Source of the DNA: Raphanus sativus
Taxonomy: Eukaryota > Streptophyta > Magnoliopsida > Brassicales > Brassicaceae
DNA length: 64,000 nucleotides
NCBI RefSeq assembly: GCF_000801105.2
Contig: NC_079519.1
Coordinates: forward strand, 34,943,288-35,007,287
Direction of reading: 5' to 3'
Made by a program: the position numbers and the translations under genes. This document shows, piece by piece, positions 33,406-45,141 of the stretch (positions are counted from its first letter, which is position 1; every line of letters begins with the position of its first letter). The notes under the pieces are model-generated. The model searched no databases. It had not been told where the DNA came from and worked only from the letters and a program-made list of their open reading frames with translations.

Positions 33406-33736
33406 GAGCCAAACTACACAAAACGTAACTAAACGATAATTCTACCACTTCGAGCCAAACTACACAAAACGTAATTAAACAATAATTCTACCACTTCGAG
33501 CCAAACAATGTGCTTTAATGTTGGAAGTACATGAAGTAAATAGACCCAGAAAACTACCATGGGTAAAATCTGACTAGAAGAAAGATGACGACACTGCTGG
33601 CAACTGATCTGGTGACGCTAACGACAAAGGTATTATGATCGTGATTCATTAGTTATCAAATAAACTTGACCACCTTATATCCAATAGAGTCTAAGCATGA
33701 ACTTGACCACCTTATATCCAATAGAGTCTAAGTATA
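33406..33736. repeat. Short tandem duplications downstream of the synthase
   Basis: A 46-bp unit starting GAGCCAAACTACACAAAACG is repeated at 33406-33451 and 33452-33497. A 37-bp unit starting AACTTGACCACCTTATATCC is repeated at about 33663-33699 and 33700-33736. Confidence 0.85.
33559..33653 (+). pseudogene. Inverted fragment of calreticulin exon 2 and intron 2
   Basis: This stretch matches, on the opposite strand, calreticulin exon 2 from ATGGGTGAAATCTGACTGG through its donor site into the intron (about 36288-36405). It has a few substitutions and a 21-bp deletion between two GCTGG repeats. A second, shorter copy of the intron-start sequence (TATTATGATCGTG.TTCATTGGTTA) is at about 33748-33773. 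The fragment is broken and non-coding. Confidence 0.85.
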
Positions 33737-34263
33737 GTGGAGTTCCTATTATGATCGTGCTTCATTGGTTATATGCAAATGTAGTAGATTTAAGGGGTCT
33801 GGAATTGGATTTTGTTAACTACTCTGAGCTTAAGCTTTGAGTCTCGGCAGATGTGACTCAGTCAAGTTCCCTTCTTCCATTGGGAACAACTACTAATAAT
33901 CAGAGATTGGACCTCGCAAGAGATTATTTTCAAGCAAACTGCGAACACACTTGGGGAGGTTCCCTTTGTTTTGGGAAAGTCACCAATCCCGATAAATTGA
34001 GTCTCAATGGGTTGCTCAAGAGTTGATCTATTGTTGGTCCATAGAAAGAACGTACAGATGAGAGAGTATCAGAAAGTCAGGAATTTATCAAAGTCTAAAA
34101 GAAGCTGCCACGCCCATCATTTCACCATATTCTTTTTTTTTGGTAGCTAAAAAAGTTCTAACATCCCCAACAAACTAGCGCTGAAATAATTCTTTAAAAG
34201 AAAGAAAAACAAATACGACTCTGAAAACTTGTTGAATCCTTCATAATCTCCACCTTCTTCGGC

Positions 34264-36909
34264 TTAGAGCTCGTCCTGTAAGTAAAATCATAATCACAAA
34301 GTTAGTCAGTCACACAGCTTCAGCTAAATAAACACTTATTTATATATATTCTTGGTTGTGGACACATACATGGGCGGCATCATCCTTGTCCGAGGAGGCT
34401 TCTTCCTTGGTTTCCTCAGTTTTTGATTCAGTGTCGGATTCATCTCCTTCATGGTCATCGTCATCTTGTTCATCCTCAGCCTGTACAAATAACAGAATTT
34501 ATATCATCACTTAATGTGAAAATAATAAAGAGATATCAATGAGAAACCCGAGAGAGGTTCTTACATCAGAATCAGCAGCGGGAGCATCCTTTGATTCCTG
34601 GTAAAAACAAATAAACATAAAAGTTGTTGATTACTCTCATGAGAAACTTATTTGGAACTAGAGAAGACAATTTGGGTGGAGAAGTTTTACCTCTTCCTCT
34701 CTCTTCTTCTCAGCTTCGTCGAATGCTGCTTTCTCAGCCTGCAACACCATATTGGATTAGCGCTGAGAGATCATCAACCACACAAACAAAACTTTCCTTT
34801 TACGGAAAGAAACACAAGAGTTTTAAGGATTAACATACATCCTTGAGCTTTCCCCAGGTTTCCTCAGCCAACTTCTTAGCGTAGTCAGGGTCATCGCAGA
34901 CTAAGACATTGTCGAACAATGATCCAGATTTCACCTATTAAAAAAATCAAGGATGTGTTTAGTCACTAACATATACGATCACGGAAAACAGAAAAAAATG
35001 TTTTCGTCGTGATAAGATATTTGCTATTACCTGCCACAACTCTACTCCAACATACTTAAATTTGAAGACATAGAGTTCTGGGTCATCCTTGAAGTCTGCA
35101 TGAAATTGAGATGCTTAGACTTATATATATATGCATCTTCAGTTGAATACAAAATTGACTCAGAATTATGTAAGATTGTAATTCATTAAAAGAACTGAAT
35201 AACGATCTCAAAGCCATGGGATTACAAATGCATTTCATTGTGATTATTAACGGTTGCAAGAGAATATTACCAGGGTTGTCAATCATTGGAGCCTTCCATT
35301 TGCCCTTGTAGTTAGGGTTCTTGATTTTCTACAGAACAATATCACAACAGTGAGAAGAGAAAGCATAGTTTATATGCAATCTTATATACGCTAGCTATTC
35401 GATTGCAAAACCGACACACCTTGGGCTTCCATTCACCGTTGTACTCGGGGTTGGGAATGGTAGGGGCAGTCCACTCACCATCTTCTTCATCATCCCAGTC
35501 CTCGGGCTAAAAAAACAAACAAAGGATCCAGAATCAAAACGAGAAAATGATTTAGACTAGTTATACACTTCAAATACTAGAAAAAGATTCAAACCTTCTT
35601 TGCATCAGCGTCTGGGATCTCCTTTGGGATGTCATCGTATCCAGCTGGCTTTGTGTCTTCAGGATCAGGAATGTACTCTTTGTCATCCCAGTCCTCAGGC
35701 TGCAAAACAGAGACTCAGTTTAATGAGAAATTGTATCACACACGTAGAAGAGATATTAAGCTCAAGATACTAGTTACCTTCTTGGCGCTTGGATCCTTAA
35801 TCTTCTTGGCTGGGAGTAGATCCCAGTCGGAGTAGAGGCTACCAGTTTGCTTCTCAACGTTATCGATAAGAATGCTGTAAGTAGCATCTGGGCGGAGGAT
35901 AAACGTGTAGACATGCGTGAGCTGATCAGTCTCACATGGAACCTCCTTCTTGATCAGATGGTTTTTTCCATTGTAGGTAAGGATAGCATGCACTTTCTTA
36001 GTGTCGTAGCCACAGATATCAGGACCGAACATGATGCTGTAAGGAGTGTCTCCACCGAATTTCTTCTGGTCAACATCACCACTGAGAAGCTTCATGTATC
36101 CACCACCACAGTCAAGCTTCTGCTCGTGCTTGACAGAGAACTGGAACACAAGGGTCTTGTCCTTGTTGGTGAACTCAGGGAACTCAGCTGAAATGGCGTA
36201 GAATCTGTAGTCCTCGCTAGTCTGGATACCTGCAAGAGAGTGATCATTGCAAACAACGATTAACACGAGGTTGTGAAGAGGACGAGAACCAATGAATCAC
36301 GATCATAATACCTTTGTCGTTAGCGTCACCAGACCAGTTGCCAGCTGTGTGGCTCCATTCTCCAGCAGTGTTGTCATCTTTCTTCCAGTCAGATTTCACC
36401 CATCTGTTCTCCCATCCATCTATAGAATCAGAGATAACAAAAGATTTAAAGAGGAGCTTCATGTAATCATCATCAGTCTAGATACTAAATCCAAAAGTTC
36501 TCACACATACGATTTGCTGATCACTACGAATACATTCATAATAGTTTCAAGAACGTAAGCAATCAAAAACGCTTTTCCCACACGCCTTCCTTGATCAATG
36601 ATCACAATCTCGAAATCAAAAGGATCAAAGTAAAACCAGATTCCACAAAAATTCATAGATCTACCACAAACATTTCGAAAAAGTTCGATCGATTCAACAC
36701 ATAATGAGCTAAACTGAATCAACGTAAAATCATCTGATCGAAACGAATAGACGACTGTAGCGATCGCAAAACATTGATCGAAACTTAAAAATAACAGAGA
36801 GAGAAATGTAGCTACCGTCGAATTTCTCCTCGAAGATAACGCTAGCAGATGCGATCGCGACGAGGCCGATAAGGATCAGAGAGATGAAGTTAGGGTTTAG
36901 TTTCGCCAT
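34264..36909 (-). CDS. CRT1: Calreticulin
   Basis: Twelve exons on the minus strand: 36909-36816, 36419-36312, 36229-35778, 35699-35595, 35506-35420, 35328-35271, 35095-35031, 34934-34839, 34738-34691, 34597-34565, 34480-34370, 34275-34264 (1269 nt, 422 aa). Signal peptide about 1-24 ([14 protein letters not shown]); lectin N-domain with [10 protein letters not shown]-domain with repeats of the PEDWDD and GEW/GKW-AP-I-NP types; acidic C-domain. The ER-retrieval signal HDEL is split by the last intron (H before, DEL after). It is an ER-lumen Ca2+-binding chaperone for glycoproteins. Equivalent to At1g56340. Confidence 0.97.
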
Positions 36910-36978
36910 CGCTAGAAACTCAGATCGCACCTTCCTCGAAAACAGTAAGATGCTACAAAAGCCTATAAGAAGATGCTC

Positions 36979-37115
36979 TATATACCCCAGAGAACTGCGA
37001 GTGAAGTAGCGCTCTCGTGGCTTGCTGACGTTGCAACTTTCGCACACGTTCACGAATGAGTTATTTACACGTCATATCTAGTTGTCATTGATACGACGTG
37101 GCCTCAGCTCATTGG
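36979..37115 (-). promoter_or_regulatory. Calreticulin promoter with ERSE and TATA
   Basis: On the minus strand a perfect ERSE, CCAAT-GAGCTGAGG-CCACG (complement of 37097-37115), lies about 115 bp upstream of a TATATA box (36979-36984). A TGACGTGT motif (complement of 37068-37075) between them resembles a UPR element. This explains stress induction of the chaperone by bZIP28/bZIP60-type factors. Confidence 0.78.
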
Positions 37116-38068
37116 ATTAAACCACGAATTTGGAGTCGATTAATCGTACAGAGTTTACACGTGGAGAAATGTAAGTGCATGGTGCATCTCGCGTGATCTA
37201 GTAAATACTGTTAGATCTAAAGGAGGTTTCCATAATAGTGTATTCCGTTGGATTTTGGTGGATGCTATTGTAACCGTCAGATTCCACCTAATTTTATCCC
37301 CATAATCTTTTCGTAAAAGTAGTTTTTGTAATTTTTATTATCTGTCATGTACATACAAAATTAAATGATTACTAATAGATGTACAATAAATTAATAATTA
37401 CCCAAAAAGATATTAAGATACAACATACAGTAAAATTTTGATGAGTAAAATTATAGTATTAATATAAAATAATTTTCATTCATAAGTCTTATTTTATAAG
37501 TTTGATCGATTAAAATTTTATTAATTTAGTTGAGTATTCTTTACAGTGTCACTGTGATATTTGTCAAACATACACTAAACCAATTGCTTAGATTTTTAAA
37601 ATAATTTTTGGTGTAAGAACAAGAAATACAAAATAATCCTCGAAATACAGACGCAGACGTAAATGTATATGCATGCTGGGTCCGGACTTAGAAGATTAAT
37701 CGGTTGGTCATAATCACCGGATCGTCTCTTGATTAATCAAAAAAGAAAAAGAAATACAAAATAAAATTTATTGTAGAACGATTATAGTTATTAGATTTGT
37801 AAATGTATAAATAGTAATAAATTTAAAAATCATTTATTTGGTAGTTATTATTTAAAAATATTTTATATTGTGTTATCAAAAAAGATTATTTTTTAAAAAT
37901 AAAGATAAATGCATATTTATATTTTATGTATATAATTTTATGCCTACATCAATGTTTTCAAGTTTATTAAACCACTTGGAATTGTTTTTATAAAATCACT
38001 AAAATATGTTTTATAAATTATTTATAAAATTGTAAAGTTAGTTAAAAGTTTTCATAAATAATATATAA

Positions 38069-38691
38069 GAGCATCTCCAAGAATAACCTTGTATTTGAGG
38101 TTTACTCAACCTTATATTTGAAGTTTGTGGGTGACTTTCTCCAATGGTGAACTTAAAAAAAAACCTTAAAAGTTTTATATTTTTACAGTATAGTCCTTAT
38201 TGTAGATAAGAATAAAAAAGCATAAAACGTTTATAACAACTAAAATCATACAACAAAAATATTATAAACAATAATTATTAGTAAATATTACATTCTAACA
38301 GCAAATTACATATAAATAAAATACTTAAAATACATTATTATTCATTATTGTTATTATTTCCATATTGTTCCATATATGGTCAATTAGCGCATTTCTAAGC
38401 ATTTGTATATTATGCTTTGTTTTTTATTTAAAAATTTGTATATATATTTAAATTTATATGTATTAACTAAATTTATAAGAACATATAAAAAATATATAAA
38501 AGATACAAAACTGTATGGACTAAAATGATAAACAAGAAAGTTATCAAATTATTTTAAAAGATATATAAGTACAAAGACTAAAAAAATATGAAACCTCAAA
38601 TACAAGGTTATATAATTTGAGGTTTTGAGGTTTCTCTTGGAACACACAAAACCTTATATTTGAGGTTTTAAGGTTGTTCTTGGAGATGCTC
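38069..38691. mobile_element. MITE with TAA duplication
   Basis: 623-bp element starting GAGCATCTCCAAGAATAACC and ending in the inverse GGTTGTTCTTGGAGATGCTC: perfect or nearly perfect 20-bp terminal inverted repeats. It is flanked by TAA at 38066-38068 and 38692-38694, as in PIF/Harbinger. The subterminal regions repeat AACCTTATATTTGAGGTTT in both orientations. No transposase is encoded. Confidence 0.88.
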
Positions 38692-39464
38692 TAAGAGATT
38701 ATAAAAGCATATAAAATCATTTATAAAACCTTGTTAATCACTTATAAAATATGATATAATCATCTATAGGTTCTAAAAATCGGTTTAGACGGCAACTCGC
38801 TTCTATCCGTAACGATTTTTTTTAAAATTTGATTTATACTATTTAAATTGGTTTAAGATATTCTAAATAAGTCAAAATCTATTTAAACTGATCTAAACTA
38901 GTCTAAATATGTTTAAATAAGCAATAATGTTAGTATAAATCTACAAAATTGTTTTATTGATTTTGTTTGAATATACAAGTCATCACAATAATTTTATAAT
39001 TAAATTAAAAACTAAAATATCTTATATAAATATTAAATCTATATAAAATAAATTAATGTTAAAAGCCTACATTTCGTAACTCCGAATAATCCGCCTACTC
39101 GCTAGTCTTCTATATAGTACGTAGTTACCACTTTTCAATTCATTAGCTATAAGTGTTCAAGATAGATAATAAGTGTTTCTAAAAGTTTATAATATTCTTT
39201 ATACAATCTCTTAATCATTTATATCAGTTAATATATGATTTATTTCAATATGTTAAGATTTATTTCAATATGATTTTATATATAATTTATTATAATATAA
39301 TTATATATAAAAATTTAATCTCATTTTGTCAAATGAATTCTTGTTAAAGTAGAACTCATGTTTTTATTGCAATATTTTGTTAAGTATAATATAAACTATA
39401 TTTTGTATAAAATTATACTCTATTAGATTTGTTACTGATCTGTTTCTTTTAGAAAATGAATAGT

Positions 39465-39504
39465 AGTGGCATAATATTTTTTTTTGTCAAGTGGCATAAT
39501 ATTT
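39465..39504 (-). repeat. Micro-retroposition footprint
   Basis: AGTGGCATAATATTT at 39465-39479 and 39490-39504 (15 bp, perfect) flanks a 10-bp insert that reads TGAC plus six A on the minus strand. Confidence 0.5.
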
Positions 39505-39777
39505 ATTATCTAAAACAAATCAATGCTAAATCCAAAAAAAAATTTATATTAATAATATTGATTTATTAACCATCAGTAATATCCCTAAACCGAAATAAAC
39601 AAAATCAATTTCATGAAACCGTGATTGGATCTCATTAGCTAACCGTCATCTCACGTCCACATTGCTTCGAATAGTCTTTCCCTCTGCCACACACAAACGT
39701 TTTTTTTTTCTTTAAGCAGAAAAAAATTGGGGAAATCTGTGCGTCAGGGGTAAGAACTCTGGAATCGAGAACACTTC

Positions 39778-41037
39778 ATGGACTTCCGCAGTAGAAAGGT
39801 TCAATTTCTTCTATTCGCCATCGGAATCGTCGCTCTCAGTATCACAGGTGCTTTCTTCTTCACCCTCATACTTTCTGTTTATTCTTTTAGATATTCAATG
39901 TCATTGTACTGTAAATGTATCGCCTTTTGCATCAATTTGTTCCTGTAAGTGCTAAATCTCGATCTGGGCTCTATAAATTTGTACTGAAGTTTGATGTTTT
40001 TTGAAGATCTGGGTTTTAGAAAAAAAGAAGTTTATTTCTTAGTCTAATAGATTAGATTTGAAAAAAAAAGAAATAGTTTTGGCGTATGAACTTGATAGCT
40101 CAGTGTGTTGTGTAATTATTGTTTGAATCGTCACCCGTCTGCTTAATTCTCGGGAACCATGTAGTTTTTTCATATATACTATGGTTTAAAATTAGTTATA
40201 TGAGTTCTTGTGATGTCTGAAATATCTGTTGTGTTATCTTTGTTTTTCATTTTTTTTTCCCTGAACAAATCTATTTTTTTTATATATGAAACAGCGGAAA
40301 AATGTCGGGAACTAGTTGGAGTAGAAGCCGCATCAAAGAGCGGACAGTTCACATTCCTGAACTGCTTTGACATGAGTTCAGGAACCGTAGCCTGTGCGGT
40401 CAAAGAAGGCGTGAAACTCTATTTCTACAGCATAAGATCCATCCACGTGGAGAAAGCGCGGAACGTGGCCATCGAGAGAGCCTTGCACGAGGCGTTGGTA
40501 AAAGGCATGGCCGCGAACGAAGCGGCCAAAGACGCTCAGAGCGCGGGCGCTAAAGCGGCTAAGGTGGCGACCAGGCAGGCGAAACGGATCATTGGACCGA
40601 TCGTGGCAGCCGGGTGGGATTTCTTCGAGGCGCTCTACTTCGGAGGGACGTTGACGGAAGGGTTCTTGCGTGGGTCAGGGACTTTGGTCGGTGCTTATGC
40701 GGGAGGGTATGTGGGAGAGCAGAGGTTTGGGAGGTTTGGGTATCTTGTGGGAAGTCACTTGGGGAATTGGATCGGTGCGAGGGTTGGACTGATGGTTTAT
40801 GATGTTGTGAATGGGGTGAATTTCTTCTATGAGACTTATCAATCTGGAGAGAGTTTTGAGGAGCAGTCTACTTATAAAACTGAGGAGGCTGAGTCTACAT
40901 ATGAAACTTCTCAGGAGGATCAGTCTACATATGAGACTTCTGATGAACAGTCTACATATGAGCCTTCTGATGAACAGTCTACGTATGAAACTTCCGAGGA
41001 TCAGTCTGCATATGAAACTCCAAATTACGAGCTCTAG
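39778..41037 (+). CDS. Conserved unknown protein, signal peptide and Gly-rich core
   Basis: Two exons: 39778-39847 and 40295-41037 (813 nt, 270 aa). Residues 1-24 form a hydrophobic leader (VQFLLFAIGIVALSIT). The middle has an Ala-rich helical stretch, then a glycine-zipper-like region about 140-200 with many GxxxG spacings (GTLVGAYAGGYVGEQRFGRFG), able to insert in or pack at membranes. The last 60 residues are imperfect repeats of the kind QSTYETSDE, very acidic and Tyr/Ser/Thr-rich. Function unknown; equivalent to the uncharacterised At1g56423, from memory. Confidence 0.8.
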
Positions 41038-41257
41038 AAGCTTTTGAGGATGAATAGAATTGGAAAGCTCTAGATTATTCTGGAATGTTTGTTTGTGATA
41101 CGTTTGACATAGCTGTATAGACTCAAAGAGTTTCAACATTACTGATGTATGAATGATTTAAAGTTACAATTTGTTCCTGTTTGTCTCGATTTTCCGTTCA
41201 GTATATTTTATATGGAACTGGTTTCAAAGTTAATTGTGTTTATAGTTTATACTGTAA

Positions 41258-41904
41258 CTAGATCTTGATCCGCGTTTTGGAAGCGCGGAATATTTTACGA
41301 TGAAAAATTTCACTAATAACTTAACAAATATTTTGTTAACTTTTAAAGAGTGTGTATTTAAAATATTTTTGTATTTAAATCAGTGTTTTTAAATTCAACC
41401 CGATTGTGATTATACCGGTTAATCCGGAGATCTAACAATTCAATTTAGTTTTTTAAAACATTCATATTAAAAAGTCACTAAAACCCGAGACTAACCGATT
41501 GAACTGATGGATGACCGATATGTAATATAATTTGATTGAAATTGTAATAGTTTCATAATTTGTAATCTTATAATCCAAATTTTAAAGTTCATTATTTTGT
41601 AATTTATGAAATTACGACGTTTCTACAAAATTTTAAAGAGAAAATGATGGATATAAAATAACTAAGATTAATTATTGTATTGTTTGGAAACATTGATAGT
41701 AGTATATAAAATATATTGTTTGGAAACATTGATAGTAGTATAAAGAAATAAGTATATTGTTTGGAAACATGGATAGTAGTATAAAAAAAAGAACATTAGT
41801 GATTTAATGTAGGTTTAACTATAAAGTATAAAGGTGTATTTAATTTAAAAACTTACAAAATAAATGTTAGGTCCAACAGAATGTTTCTGTTTTAACAAGA
41901 TAGA
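41258..41904 (-). mobile_element. Non-autonomous Helitron
   Basis: On the minus strand it begins A|TCTATCTTGTTAAAAC (5' end at 41904). It ends with a CCGCG/CGCGG hairpin followed 8 bases later by CTAG|T (3' end 41258). Insertion between A and T, the 5' TC, the 3' hairpin and CTAG are the Helitron hallmarks. 647 bp, no Rep/helicase. It carries three tandem copies of ATTGTTTGGAAACATTGATA at 41679, 41714 and 41756. Confidence 0.82.
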
Positions 41905-42294
41905 TTGTTATTTTCTCTAACCCTTAATTATTTGTTTGCTATAGCACAAATGGGACTCTTTAGGGATCTGAAATTGAAGTCAAAAGGATTATTCTCTTCC
42001 AGTTTCTGTTAATCATGTAAATCCAAGGGTTATCAAAGAACTGACTGGAGACTTCTTCAATTTGAAATTTTATGGAAGACAACAAATTGGACTTGGGCCT
42101 CAATTAAATTGGGCTGAGTTCAAGACGAGTCAGGTTAAACCGGTCAATTAGCGGGTCAGATCCGATTCAATTTGTTTCTTGAGGGAAAGGAAATCACGGA
42201 AGCTATTTTAGTGAGGTAAAATAACAAAATCAAAGCTTCAGATCTTGAACAAGAATCTAATCTCTCTCTCTCTCTCTCGGTTACTACGAAAAAG

Positions 42295-43985
42295 ATGACT
42301 GTAAGTCCGACCAATCTCAAAATCTTCAATATTCCTCACTGTATGTATATGCTTCTGATTCTGGGAGTTGTTTTTTTTTGGGTGCAGTTTACTATTCCGA
42401 TTGATAACGGAGATGCCGTGAAGAACGCAGAAGCTGATTCACAAAGAACACTGTATAAACCTCTCTCTTGTCGTCTCTCTATGTGTCTTTCTCTATCTAT
42501 TGTGATTCAGTTTTAGGTGTCTTATGTTTGGAATGTTTTGTTAGGTACCCATATGTCACTGGGACATCGATTGTCGCAATCAAGTACAAAGATGGGGTTC
42601 TAATGGCTTCCGACATGGGAGGTCTGTTTCTCTTCCTTAGTTTCAGCTATAAGCAATTTAATATTTCTCTTGTCTCTCTGTTGGGTTTCTTTTTATTTAG
42701 TTTTAAAGGTGTCTCTTTCCGGCGAGAGATCATGTATTCTTGATAAGTTTAAATTGTGAATGAAAGTTAGAAACTTTAATTCGCAATAAACTTGTGTTCA
42801 TTCTATTTTGCATGATTATGATTCAGGATGTGTAGCTTTTTTTGCATATGATTTCTTGTAAATTCTTTTTCTGTAGTTGCATTTTTGTTCTATACGCTTT
42901 GTAATATTTGTTAGCTGTTACTGTGTTTTTCTAGTCTCCTTGCGAACACCACGATCGGATATTTATGGTCCAGTTAGTTTTGTGCATCTTTCGATTTGAG
43001 TAAGTGAGTTTGGGTTGTAACAAGATTATGCATAAAAGATTCCTTGTGTGTTTGTTTGGCTACAGTTCTAATGGCTTCTTCTCTTTGTTAGTTTTAATAG
43101 TTTTATGGTGAATTATGAATGGGCAGGTTCATATGGATCGACCTTAAGATACAAGAACATTGAGAGAGTGAAGGCTATTGGCAAGCATTCTCTTCTCGGT
43201 GCCAGTGGAGAAATCAGCGACTTTCAGGAGATTCTTCGTTATCTTGATGAGCTCGTGTAAGAAGAGAATCCCAACATATTCTTTACTTTTTTTTTGTCAA
43301 CTTTTCATAATATCTAACGAAGCTCTTACTTTCTTTTTACAATATAGCTTGAATGATAACATGTGGGATGATGGTAACTCGTTTGGACCAAAAGAGGTTC
43401 ACAACTATCTGACTCGTGTCATGTACAACCGCCGCAACAAGTTCAACCCTCTCTGGAACACTCTCGTCCTTGGAGGCGTCAAGAATGGTGAAAGCTACCT
43501 CGGCATGGTAACCTCTCAAGACTCTATACATTCGCTTTATGCCAAGTCTTTCTTATTGATTTTGGATCTGTCTGATTCTCTTTCTCTCTGAATAGGTGTC
43601 AATGATTGGTGTTAGTTTCGAGGACAATCATGTTGCCACTGGATTTGGGAACCACCTAGCTAGGCCAATTCTTCGTGATGAGTGGCGTGCGGATCTGAGC
43701 TTCGAAGAAGGTGTCAAGCTCCTTGAGAAATGTATGCGCGTGCTTCTTTACCGTGACAGATCTGCTATTAACAAACTTCAGGTTTGTCAACTTCTTACGA
43801 GGAAGAATGATATAAAGCTCTTCGTTTGCAAACGTAATAATTTGAAAATGCGTGTTTGAATCTTTGCGCAGATTGCAAAGATCACGGAGGAAGGCGTGAC
43901 GGTCTCTCAGCCCTACTCGTTGAAGACGTTTTGGGAGTTCCAGGCTTTCCACAACCCAACTGCTGGTGCTCAAGGCTCCTGGTAA
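42295..43985 (+). CDS. PBG1: 20S proteasome beta-7 subunit PBG1
   Basis: Seven exons: 42295-42300, 42388-42452, 42545-42621, 43127-43256, 43348-43507, 43596-43781, 43872-43985 (738 nt, 245 aa). The first exon codes only Met-Thr. The propeptide is followed by the cleavage-like site Gly30-Thr31 (YVTGTSIVAIKYKDGVLMASD). This subunit is structural and lacks the catalytic set of beta1, 2 and 5. It belongs to the 20S core particle that degrades ubiquitylated proteins. Promoter motifs TTGGGCC (about 42094) and TTGGGCT (about 42108) are site II-like, as in housekeeping genes. Equivalent to At1g56450. Confidence 0.95.
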
Positions 43986-44539
43986 GAAGCCTATTTATCA
44001 ATCTTGAGATCAAGCTGCCTCTTTATTTTTATTTCATGTGATGTTGTTAACATACTATGTACTGGAGTGGATTTCCTGTTGGGTTATATCTCAATGAAAG
44101 TTTTCTGAAGATATTTGGACAGTTGCATCTCTTAAATTCTACGTATTCTATAAGCTTTATATATCAGTTGCCTTGTCATTACTGTGACTTGATTCAGTAC
44201 AGAATAAACCATAACTAGTGATTAAAAAATGATCGTTACTATTATCAAAGCGACAGATTTCGATCGGATATTTATTTTAAGTCCCAACAACATCGTTTTC
44301 ATAGGTAAAATGACTTCTTGAAATATTCTGCTTCTAAATATGTTGCAGAGCACCTAGAACCTAAAATTTGGGTTGTCAGTTGAGTATGATCTTAAAAAAA
44401 TCAAAATCTGAATGCAAGAATGAAAGAGCTCCAACGATCTTTATGGTGATATGCATACAAACTTCTCAACTGTCACCGGAAATACTCGAAAATGCTTTTA
44501 TTTTTCATTGGCATTGTTGGAGAACCCTTCATTGAATAC

Positions 44540-45012
44540 AATACAAGGACTCCGTCCCGGCCATGACATAGGTGATGCAAATAATCATGGAACGCCTCGC
44601 TCAGTGGGAGGAAGCTCGCAAGGCGACAGAACAAGCGTTTTGCCGTGATTGTCTTCACGCCACCAGCTGGTGATGATCTCGGTACAGCAACAACTTAGAG
44701 ACAACTTTTCACCACCTCCGACGGTTCGACGCCAAGCTGCCAAATCGCCAACCTCCAGCTCTTAATGCAAGACGTAAACTCCAAAATTCAACACGTGAGG
44801 AGTTCAGCCCCGCAGATGAGGCGCGTCCTTGTCGCGACGCTAAGGATATCCTTTTTGAAGAGGATTATTGACATTAACATCAGCTCAATGGACAAGCTCT
44901 GTATCCCATCCTACTCCGGTGATGCAGATCCCACTGATCATGTGACTGCGTTAAACATAGCCTTTAAGACGAACACATTTCACCTGACAAAAGAGAAAGA
45001 TGTAAATAAAAA
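44540..45012 (+). pseudogene. Ty3/gypsy gag remnant
   Basis: Moderately GC-rich stretch. Around 44765-45000 one frame reads through a typical plant gypsy gag start of the form SSMDKLCIPSYSGDADPTDH and on to HLTKEKD, then decays into AT-rich DNA. Upstream parts (44540-44760) look like the N-terminal gag linker but are broken by stops. No LTR found. Cut on the right by the retroposon at 45142. Confidence 0.6.
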
Positions 45013-45141
45013 GTGTAATTCCATCTTTCTTTTCTCTAAAACACATTATATTTCAGTCATAACTATAATTTTAAAATTTATAAACATTTTTATTAATAAA
45101 AATATGGCTTTATAATAGAAAAAATGCTATTTTCCTTTTGT

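Larger units (their letters stand above)
37116..39777. other. Intergenic, AT-rich
   Basis: No gene. Contains the MITE at 38069-38691 and the micro-insertion at 39465-39504. From 39630 on it is the CT-rich promoter/5'UTR region of the next gene. Confidence 0.6.
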
